NCBI RefSeq assembly: GCF_029023825.1
Contig: NZ_CP118957.1
Coordinates: 2,193,794-2,257,793, forward strand
Direction: 5' to 3'
Length of the DNA: 64,000 bases
Source of the DNA: Enterococcus saccharolyticus subsp. saccharolyticus
GTDB taxonomy: Bacteria; Bacillota; Bacilli; Lactobacillales; Enterococcaceae
Part shown: positions 56,935 to 64,000 of the stretch, in pieces
Layout: each line of letters opens with the position of its first letter
How positions within the stretch are numbered: position 1 is the stretch's first letter
Made by a program: the position numbers and the translations under genes
Notes under the pieces: generated by a model
The model's database searches: none
What the model was told of the DNA's origin: nothing
Seen by the model: the letters and a program-made list of their open reading frames with translations, nothing else

Positions 56935-58425
56935 TTAAATAAATGGGACTAATTTTTCTTGATTCACTTCTTCGTACGCCGTTAAAAATTGATGGATTTC
57001 ACGTAATACACTTGGAATGATTCCCGCTTCATCATTTTCAACTTGCAAAACTAACAATGGTTCATGCAAACTCATGCGCAATAAGAACCACCCTGAACCA
57101 AATGTATCAGATAATTTAAAACGAATCCCTTCGTCATTTTCAGGATCAACTGTCCATCCCGCAACTTGATGTGTAGCCAAAGCAGCAATCACCGCTTCTC
57201 CTAACGCACGATACTCGTCGGCTTCTAATTTGAAACGAACTTCTTGGGTTTCGGCTGGTTGCTTCAAGTCAGCAATCAATCCTTCTAATGTTTGATTTTC
57301 CGCTTGCAATTGTGGCAATAACATCAAAATTTTAGCAATGACATACGCGCCATCGTCTAAGAAATAGTTCTCTTTAAACGCAGCATGTCCACTTGTCTCA
57401 ATTGCTAATTGGGAATCAATCCCCGCTTCATTTAATTGTATCGCTTTGTTGATAACATTACGATACCCTGAAATGTACCGCACTTGTTTGCCATTTAACG
57501 CTTCAATAAATTCTTTTAGATGATCTGTCGTTGGTGAATTAGTGACAATACTCGTCCCTGGATGTTCCGCTAAAACAATCCGACTTAACACAGCAATTAA
57601 GTTGTTACGATTTAGCACATCACCAGTTTTGGTCACTACCGCAGAACGGTCAACATCCGTATCAAAAATAACCCCTAAATCAGCGTTGTTGGCTAACACC
57701 GCTTCTTGAATACTCGCCATGGCTTCTTTATTATCTGGATTTGGAATATGGTTTGGAAAATGTCCATCTGGTTCTAAAAATTGGGAACCTGTTGTATCGG
57801 CACCGAGTGGTTGTAAGACTTTATCTGCAAAGAAACCACCTGCACCATTCCCCGCATCGACAATGATTTTTAATCCTTTTAACGGCTCTTGCGGTGTGCC
57901 TTTAATTCCTTGGCGAATCTTTTGCACCAAATCTTGCGCATAAGGCGTTAAAATATCCGCTTCACGAACGTGACCCGTTGCAGCCGATTGTTCTTCCGTA
58001 TGACTTAAAATAAATTGAATATCTTCTTTTTCAGCTCCACCTTGGCGACTGAAAATTTTGACACCATTAAAGTAATAAGGTAAATGACTTGCTGTTAGCA
58101 TGACACCTGCATGACACGCAAATTCTGGAAATTGTGTACTCATAAACATCGCGGGTGTGGTCGCTAAATGAAAGTCAATCACATCGACACCTTGACGTAT
58201 CAACGCATCAATCAAAGCTGTTTTTAAACTGGCACCACTTAAACGACTGTCTTGACCGACACCAACCACAAGTGGTGTCTCACCTGTTTTGGTACGTAAC
58301 CAATGAATCAAACCTGAAGCAATTTTTTCCATCGCAGCCGGTGTTAAATTAGCTGGATATTCTTCGGTAGCAATCGCAATGCCGCGAATGTCTGAACCAT
58401 TTTGCAATTTTTCTAATGCTGTCAT
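56935..58425 (-). CDS. phosphohexomutase (phosphoglucomutase/phosphomannomutase)
   Basis: 496 residues. Catalytic Ser in LTASHLPYYFNGVKI (about residue 112; Leu replaces the usual Asn of TASHNP), metal loop in FDTDVDRSAVV (about 255), sugar-binding ETSGHAAFKENY and a C-terminal phosphate-binding domain. It interconverts hexose 1- and 6-phosphates for cell-wall or capsule precursors. The SHLP variant and the first-motif NGSDIRGIA distinguish it from GlmM. Confidence 0.88.
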   Translation of the reverse strand: MTALEKLQNGSDIRGIAIATEEYPANLTPAAMEKIASGLIHWLRTKTGETPLVVGVGQDSRLSGASLKTALIDALIRQGVDVIDFHLATTPAMFMSTQFPEFACHAGVMLTASHLPYYFNGVKIFSRQGGAEKEDIQFILSHTEEQSAATGHVREADILTPYAQDLVQKIRQGIKGTPQEPLKGLKIIVDAGNGAGGFFADKVLQPLGADTTGSQFLEPDGHFPNHIPNPDNKEAMASIQEAVLANNADLGVIFDTDVDRSAVVTKTGDVLNRNNLIAVLSRIVLAEHPGTSIVTNSPTTDHLKEFIEALNGKQVRYISGYRNVINKAIQLNEAGIDSQLAIETSGHAAFKENYFLDDGAYVIAKILMLLPQLQAENQTLEGLIADLKQPAETQEVRFKLEADEYRALGEAVIAALATHQVAGWTVDPENDEGIRFKLSDTFGSGWFLLRMSLHEPLLVLQVENDEAGIIPSVLREIHQFLTAYEEVNQEKLVPFI

Positions 58426-58531
58426 GTATTTTCCCCCTTAAATCGTGTTGCGCTTTCATTATAACAAAAAAATCGCACCTGTCGTACTTTTTAGGTATTT
58501 TTTACTAAAAAGTCCAACAGATGCTTTTTTC

Positions 58532-60313
58532 TTAATTGGTATGAATCAAATCGTATTGTGATTGGTACAAATGATGGTACTTGCCTTTTTGTGCCATTAA
58601 CTCATCATGGGTACCGGCTTCGACAATTTGCCCTTGATCGATATAAAAAATCTGAGAACTATTTTTAATGGTCGATAGACGATGCGCAATAATAAATGAG
58701 GTTCGTCCTTTTAATAGTTCTTGCAATCCTTGTTGTAAAAGCTCTTCGGTTTTGGTATCAATACTGGAAGTTGCTTCATCTAAAATCAAAATTTTCGGGT
58801 CCGCCAACAAAGCACGAGCAAAAGATATTAATTGGCGTTGCCCTGCAGAAAGGGTACTCCCTCGTTCTTCTACTATCGTTTGATACCCTTCTTTTAACTC
58901 TGAGATAAAATCATGGGCACGCACAATTTTTGCTGCTGCGATAATTTCTTCTTCCGTAGCATCTAAGCGACCATAGCGAATATTTTCTAAAATAGTCCCA
59001 CTGAAAACAAACGTATCTTGTAACATCACACCCATTTGTGTTCGTAGCGAATGCAATGTCACCTCGCGGACATCGTAACCGTCCACTTTTACATATCCTT
59101 CGTTGACATCATAAAAACGACTGAGTAAATTAATAATTGTTGTTTTTCCTGCACCAGTTGGACCCACCAACGCAATCGACTGTCCCGGAGTAATATGAAA
59201 CGTCACATGATTTAAAATATTTTTGCCTTCTTCATAGCGGAACGTCACTTCTTCAAAATCAACACGCCCTTGAATCGGTGGCAATACTTTTGCCTCGGGT
59301 GCATCTTGAATATCAGGAACTTCATCCATCGTTTCAAAAATGCGTTCTAAATAAGCTGTCGCTGTTACCAATGAATTGTAAAAATTACCGATACTAATGA
59401 CAGGGTTCCAAAAATTATTAATGTACCCAATAAAAGCGATCAATGTTCCCGTCGAAACGTCCACGCCCATTTGCCGAATGCCTAAGAAATAAATCAGGCA
59501 CGTCGTTAATACGGAAATATTTTGAACACCAGGCCATAATAAAAATTGGATTTTTACAGCGTGCATCCATGAAGTCCGAAATTCTTCACTGACTTCATTA
59601 AAAATCTCATAATTCTTTTTCTCACGCGCGAACGATTGAGTGATCTTAATCCCCGCAATACTTTCGTGAATATAAGCATTTAAATTCGATTGTTTATTAC
59701 TCAAAGCTTGGTACGCTTTACGTTGTTGACTAGTAATCACCATCACCAAAATAAATAAAATAGGCAACAACGCCAAACTATACAACGTCAATTTGACATC
59801 AATGAAAAACATAAACAACAACGTAATAATGACACTAAAAATATCAGAAATTAAATTAATTAGCCCATTACTCAACAAATCACTTAACGTATTGATATAA
59901 TTCACAACACGAATCAAAATTTTTCCATGAGGACGATTATCAAAATACGAGAAGGGCAGGCGTTGTAGATGTTCAAAAATGGACGAACGCATATCTTTCA
60001 AAATGTCTTGCCCAATTTCTGTAATTGCTAAAATACGATACTTCATACACCAGGCAATCACAAAAAGCGAAAGTAAAAAAATCATACCTAACCCTAACAG
60101 TAACGGAATATTTTTTTGAGGAATCACATCATCAATCGCAATTTTTGTGAAATATGGCCCTAACATTCCTGCTGTATTCGCCAAAATAATGATGAATAAC
60201 ACCTTAAAAATGGCTGTACGATAAGGTTTAATATATCCGCCTAAACGCTGATAATGTGACCAATTAAATTCACGGGTCAATTCCTCATCTACATCGAATT
60301 TATTTCGTGCCAT
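58532..60313 (-). CDS. heterodimeric ABC exporter subunit with canonical Walker B (LmrD/EfrD-like)
   Basis: 593 residues: six membrane helices (about 35-320) then a nucleotide-binding domain with Walker A GPTGAGKTT, canonical catalytic Glu in ILDEATSSID, but a variant signature LSAGQRQ. This is the half that pairs with the preceding gene so that one ATP site is active and one degenerate, as in LmrCD, EfrCD and TM287/288. Starts one base after the partner's stop with GGGGAGG upstream. Exports drugs or other hydrophobic compounds. Confidence 0.92.
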   Translation of the reverse strand: MARNKFDVDEELTREFNWSHYQRLGGYIKPYRTAIFKVLFIIILANTAGMLGPYFTKIAIDDVIPQKNIPLLLGLGMIFLLSLFVIAWCMKYRILAITEIGQDILKDMRSSIFEHLQRLPFSYFDNRPHGKILIRVVNYINTLSDLLSNGLINLISDIFSVIITLLFMFFIDVKLTLYSLALLPILFILVMVITSQQRKAYQALSNKQSNLNAYIHESIAGIKITQSFAREKKNYEIFNEVSEEFRTSWMHAVKIQFLLWPGVQNISVLTTCLIYFLGIRQMGVDVSTGTLIAFIGYINNFWNPVISIGNFYNSLVTATAYLERIFETMDEVPDIQDAPEAKVLPPIQGRVDFEEVTFRYEEGKNILNHVTFHITPGQSIALVGPTGAGKTTIINLLSRFYDVNEGYVKVDGYDVREVTLHSLRTQMGVMLQDTFVFSGTILENIRYGRLDATEEEIIAAAKIVRAHDFISELKEGYQTIVEERGSTLSAGQRQLISFARALLADPKILILDEATSSIDTKTEELLQQGLQELLKGRTSFIIAHRLSTIKNSSQIFYIDQGQIVEAGTHDELMAQKGKYHHLYQSQYDLIHTN

Positions 60314-62053
60314 TTACTTCACCTCCCCGTCTACTAAACCAAGTTGCTTCTGATAAACATCGTAATAAAAGCCTTTTTTCGCTACCAATTCTTGATGCGT
60401 TCCAGCTTCAACGACACGTCCTTTTTCCATCATCAAAATCAAATCGGCTTCACGCACAGAAGAAATACGGTGGGCAATAATGAACGTGGTCTTCGCATCG
60501 GTTAGTGCCGTTAGTTCTTTTTGAATTTTCGATTCAGTTTCCATATCCACTGCCGAAGTCGTGTCATCTAAGATTAAAATTGCTGGGTCTTTTGCCAAGG
60601 CTCGGGCTAAAGAAATCCGCTGTTTTTGACCGCCTGATAAGCCCACACCACGTTCACCGACAATCGTTTCATATCCTTCTGGCATGCGACTAATAAAATG
60701 ATGCGCATCTGCAATTTCGGCTACGCGCTGAATATAAGCTTCATCTGCATAAGGATTCCCAAAAGCAATATTGTCCTCAATTGTGTCTGAAAATAAAAAG
60801 ACATCTTGCATGACCATTGAAATATTTTCGCGTAATTGACGAACAGGATAACTTTTTGCATCTTTGCCATCAATTAAGACCCGTCCACTCGTCGGATCGT
60901 AAAAACGCGCCACTAAATTGACTAAGGTGGTTTTCCCTGATCCTGTTTCACCCAAAATACCAAGGGTTTGTCCTGGGGCAATTTTAAACGAAACATCTTC
61001 TAACACATTGCTATTTGGATCATCTGAAAAATGAAAGGACACATGGTCGAATGTCACATACCCTTGAATAGCAACCGCTTCTTCACCTTCCACTGGAATT
61101 GTTGCTTGCGTGTTCATCACTTGGCGAATTTTGACACAAGAAGCAGAAAAACGTTGCACATCATTAATCAACCAACCACTCATACGCATTGGTTGATTGA
61201 GCATCCATAAAAAACCATTAAATGTAATTAAATTACCTAATGACATCTGTCCTTGAATCACAAACCAGCCACCTAATACTAACGTCGTTAAATTTAAACT
61301 ACCTGCCAACATATCTAACCAAGGTAAATATTTCCCTGAAACTTTTGCTGATGCCATGTTTTTTTGCTTATAATCTTCATTGTAGGCATGGAATTTTTCA
61401 ATTTCGTAGGGTTCGCGTGCAAAAGCTTTTACTACTCGGTTCCCACCTATATTTTCTTCCACCATTGAGTTTAAACGTGAAAAACTCTCACGAATGTCAA
61501 AAAAGACTGGGTGTGCTTCTTTGGACATTTTCATCGTTAAGAAATAAATCACTGGTGTAATCACCACTAATGCCAGCATTAATGGCAAATTAATCGTTGC
61601 CATCATCATAATAGCGGTCACAAACCATAAAATACATTCAATAATGTTATACGATACCCATGAAACAAAATGGCGAATCGCATCTGTATCGCCTGTCATT
61701 CGGGCCATAATATCACCGACACGTGTATGGTTAAAAAAATCGAAATCTAATTCTTGCAACTTCTTATACATATCTTTCCGAAGTTGAAACAACACATTTT
61801 GACCAATCCGTTCGAACATCATCTGATACAAATAACGGATGATTGTTCGAAATAACGTAATCCCGATCATGATTCCTAATAAGGGCACCAATAAATTTCC
61901 CTTTCCTTGATCAATCACTTGGTCAACAAGCATTCCTGAAACGACTGGATTTACAATAATTAAGATAGCATTCATTACAACAAAAATAAGTGCTAGAACC
62001 ATGCGTCCTTTATAAATTTTGGCGTAATGCCAAATCCATTGAAAATTATTCAT
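60314..62053 (-). CDS. heterodimeric ABC exporter subunit with degenerate Walker B (LmrC/EfrC-like)
   Basis: 579 residues: six membrane helices, then Walker A GETGSGKTT, canonical signature LSGGQKQR, and Walker B ILILDDTTSAVD in which the catalytic Glu is Asp. That combination with the partner's LSAGQ is the mark of asymmetric exporters. Start 62053 (GGAGGG upstream) matches the family N-terminus; an extended frame to 62152 has no ribosome site. Divergent from an AraC regulator gene 175 bases away. Confidence 0.92.
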   Translation of the reverse strand: MNNFQWIWHYAKIYKGRMVLALIFVVMNAILIIVNPVVSGMLVDQVIDQGKGNLLVPLLGIMIGITLFRTIIRYLYQMMFERIGQNVLFQLRKDMYKKLQELDFDFFNHTRVGDIMARMTGDTDAIRHFVSWVSYNIIECILWFVTAIMMMATINLPLMLALVVITPVIYFLTMKMSKEAHPVFFDIRESFSRLNSMVEENIGGNRVVKAFAREPYEIEKFHAYNEDYKQKNMASAKVSGKYLPWLDMLAGSLNLTTLVLGGWFVIQGQMSLGNLITFNGFLWMLNQPMRMSGWLINDVQRFSASCVKIRQVMNTQATIPVEGEEAVAIQGYVTFDHVSFHFSDDPNSNVLEDVSFKIAPGQTLGILGETGSGKTTLVNLVARFYDPTSGRVLIDGKDAKSYPVRQLRENISMVMQDVFLFSDTIEDNIAFGNPYADEAYIQRVAEIADAHHFISRMPEGYETIVGERGVGLSGGQKQRISLARALAKDPAILILDDTTSAVDMETESKIQKELTALTDAKTTFIIAHRISSVREADLILMMEKGRVVEAGTHQELVAKKGFYYDVYQKQLGLVDGEVK

Positions 62054-62227
62054 AAACATCCCTCCAAACTGTCCTTTGTATCCCTTATCATACCGCTCTG
62101 ATTTTAAATTAGAATGGAATATTCTAGTAAGAAAGATGGAGATTTTTGCCATTTTTCCAATAGGTATTTGATGCTTTTATATCATCTAATTTTAATTTTA
62201 CGTTATAATACAAATGGAGGTGAGTCG

Positions 62228-63055
62228 ATGGATATTCAAGAATTTAATCCAAGCATTTATTATGCGTTTGATGTCTGGAATCCTGAAAATAACGAAAATA
62301 AAAAACACCATCATGATTTTTTCGAAATTTCCATTATTTTAGAAGGCGAAGCATCTTACTTCTTTAATCAACGTTGGCAAACTGTACGTGGAGGCGATAT
62401 TTTATTATTCAATCCTTATGTAGAACATGCTGAACGACAACTGCCAAATACACATTCGCACCAACTGCACATTGGTATTGGTCGCTTCGAATTGGAAGGG
62501 TTTTCTAAAAATACATTTCCTAATCAAGAGATTCTTTTAAGTAGTCAAGAGGATCAAATCAAAGTTTTTGATAAAGCATGGCAATTAATTAACGAATTTG
62601 GTCGTCAGCATATCAACTTGATTTGTAAAGGGTTAATTTTTGAAATGATGGGCTTAATTTTACGCTGTTTAGAACAAAATGAACAAGCGGATTCTGCGAT
62701 TTTAAGCAAAAACGATCGCTTAAAACAAGCTGTCCAACTCATTATTACCTACATCGAAAATAATTATGCCCAAGAAATTACAATTGAACAATTAGCGACG
62801 ACTCATTTTGTCAGTCCCACCTATTTATCGAAAATTTTTAAGGAAGTGACTGGTGTTTCACCAATTAATTATTTAATTTTGATTCGTCTACAACAAGCCT
62901 ATCAACTTTTAGTCACCGAAGAATATCCCATTAAAGAAGTTGCACGAGCCGTTGGGTATGAAGATGCCTATCATTTTAGTAAATCCTTTAAAAAACAATA
63001 CGGGATTGCCCCTTCTGCTGTACGCCAAAAACATTCGCAGGAAATGGCCAACTAA
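62228..63055 (+). CDS. AraC family regulator with cupin sensor domain
   Basis: 275 residues. N-terminal cupin-like domain (HHHDFFEISIILEGEASYFFN, FNPYVEHAE) and a C-terminal pair of helix-turn-helix motifs (TIEQLATTHFVSPTYLSKIFKEVTG and IKEVARAVGYEDAYHFSKSFKKQYG). GGAGGTG precedes the start; the frame reaching upstream to 62114 overlaps the exporter promoter. The divergent layout suggests it may control the exporter, but AraC-cupin proteins more often govern sugar genes. Confidence 0.88.
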   Translation: MDIQEFNPSIYYAFDVWNPENNENKKHHHDFFEISIILEGEASYFFNQRWQTVRGGDILLFNPYVEHAERQLPNTHSHQLHIGIGRFELEGFSKNTFPNQEILLSSQEDQIKVFDKAWQLINEFGRQHINLICKGLIFEMMGLILRCLEQNEQADSAILSKNDRLKQAVQLIITYIENNYAQEITIEQLATTHFVSPTYLSKIFKEVTGVSPINYLILIRLQQAYQLLVTEEYPIKEVARAVGYEDAYHFSKSFKKQYGIAPSAVRQKHSQEMAN

Positions 63056-63075
63056 GCATTTCCTGCGAATGTTTT
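63032..63075. terminator. terminator overlapping the AraC gene end
   Basis: CATTCGCAGGAAATG / CATTTCCTGCGAATG, 15-base perfect stem with the stop codon inside the loop, then TTTT. Confidence 0.88.
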
Positions 63076-64000
63076 AAATTAGTTTTTGTAATGAAGCAAT
63101 GACGTTTGCCATTGCTTGTGCTGCTTCTTGGGGCAACGCATTAAATTCATCTTGTTTTAAGATAAAATCCAAACGTTCTTGCATACGTGCGAGCACTTTT
63201 TCTAAATAAGCTCCTTGGGTAAAATCAACCACAAACCCATCAATTGGTAAATAAGTCATACCTTCCATCGAATCAAACGGCACAAATTGTTCCGGATGTT
63301 CAATGATGGTTTCAACACTTGCTAAAGTGACTTCAGGAGCAATATTTTTCCCGTTAAATGCGCCAGTATTTAGAATATAACAGGCGGTTGCTTGTTTTTG
63401 AAATAGTTCTCGGAAATTGGCATAATCTTCGCCTAAAGGATAGCTACGGAAGGGATTGGCATAGGGTTCAATCACTAAGGTATCCAAGTCAACATCACCA
63501 ATCACATGTTCCGCTGTGCTTCGTTTAGTGGCTAAAGTTAAACCAAAAACTGCGGCTAAAACTGGATCATCAATTTTCACAACTGGTGGTAAACTATCAT
63601 CCTTCATAATCCAAAAAATAGCGTCTAATTTTTCCGTAATGACATCCACTCGATTTTTCGTAACGTAACGCGATTTAACCGTACGACCATTTCCATTGCG
63701 AATGTCTTCTAACACTGGAACTTTTCGGCCTTGCTCGTCTAAGGTCACGCCTACATTTTGCAGCGTTAAAAAGTAAGCAACGCGACTATCGGTTAACGGA
63801 TAATCTTGCACTTTATCGAAATAAGCTGGTTCCAGAGCAATCGTTGTTTCTGTGTCTTGATGAATGATAAAGGCGTCATCATGGAGGACATCCACATGGT
63901 ATCGTCCGTGATGCTTTGTTAAAGTAATCGTGGATTTCCCCGATCCCGATAAACCAAATGTTGCCATCGTAAATTTCCGATCCGCTAAATGATATTGTTT
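63074..64000 (-). CDS. pckA: phosphoenolpyruvate carboxykinase (ATP)-like protein, C-terminal part (cut by window edge)
   Basis: The frame stays open through the right edge (residues KQYHLADRKFT before the first internal ATG at 63967), so the start lies outside. A P-loop FGLSGSGKST and a later HDDAF acid pair fit the kinase-1 and metal-binding motifs of ATP-dependent PEPCK. The sequence around them (ALEPAYFDKVQDYPLTD, NTGAFNGKN) is divergent from the common PEPCK form. It would convert oxaloacetate plus ATP to PEP. Ordinary PEPCK is likely but a specialised PEPCK-like kinase is possible. Confidence 0.7.
   Translation of the reverse strand, partial: KQYHLADRKFTMATFGLSGSGKSTITLTKHHGRYHVDVLHDDAFIIHQDTETTIALEPAYFDKVQDYPLTDSRVAYFLTLQNVGVTLDEQGRKVPVLEDIRNGNGRTVKSRYVTKNRVDVITEKLDAIFWIMKDDSLPPVVKIDDPVLAAVFGLTLATKRSTAEHVIGDVDLDTLVIEPYANPFRSYPLGEDYANFRELFQKQATACYILNTGAFNGKNIAPEVTLASVETIIEHPEQFVPFDSMEGMTYLPIDGFVVDFTQGAYLEKVLARMQERLDFILKQDEFNALPQEAAQAMANVIASLQKLI

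Overview
The window looks like a chromosomal segment of a low-GC Firmicute, most likely an Enterococcus or close relative. This rests on gene content and order: an opp peptide-transport operon, a class IIa bacteriocin immunity protein, T-box leaders, a PTS operon with a BglG/MtlR-type regulator, DUF1831 beside a cysteine desulfurase, a XpaC-TelA pair and a heterodimeric ABC drug exporter. Nearly all of it reads as core chromosome. There is no prophage, no CRISPR array and no tRNA or rRNA gene. Both ends cut a gene: metG at the left and a PEP-carboxykinase-like gene at the right.

Layout. 0-2 kb: metG 5' part, a small membrane protein, a NUDIX protein with a winged-helix tail. 2.1-9.6 kb: the most interesting region, an oppA/oppBCDF system followed directly by a short TnpB-family gene that lacks its nuclease residues, interpreted as a TldR (TnpB-like nuclease-dead repressor) with a guide RNA encoded just downstream. 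A stretch in that RNA resembles the sequence immediately upstream of and into the oppA -35 box, so the likely circuit is RNA-guided repression of oppA. 9.7-17.3 kb: second OppA, a class I amidotransferase, a Bce-like ABC pair, FtsK/SpoIIIE. 17.4-23.3 kb: a T-box-controlled amino-acid ABC transporter (specifier reads CAC, His) and a T-box-controlled oppA-pepT unit (specifier AUG, Met). 23.4-27.8 kb: PucR-like regulator, MsmK-type ATPase, YccF plus an orphan enterocin-A-type immunity gene, GH1 phospho-beta-glucosidase. 28-36.5 kb: topB-DUF1033, PadR plus membrane protein, a MarR-regulated ABC exporter broken by an internal deletion, mnmA and a decayed small gene.

36.5-41.7 kb: regulator-EIIA-EIIB-EIIC-aldolase-aldolase operon. 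42-49.4 kb: DUF1831-cysteine desulfurase (sulfur donor side of the MnmA pathway), prs, a papain-fold protein, pepO, and nudF-mtnN-pncA housekeeping/salvage genes. 49.7-52.7 kb: XRE regulator, XpaC, TelA. 52.7-58.4 kb: amino-acid permease, GRP sugar transporter, BceRS-like two-component system, phosphohexomutase. 58.5-64 kb: heterodimeric ABC exporter divergent from an AraC regulator, then PEPCK-like.

A theme of the window is layered control of peptide and amino-acid import: three OppA paralogues, one with a CodY-like box and a putative TldR target, one under a Met T-box together with a tripeptidase, and an amino-acid importer under a T-box that carries two antiterminator modules. Two related long inverted repeats (about 32.0 and 41.9 kb) are the only dispersed repeat family seen.
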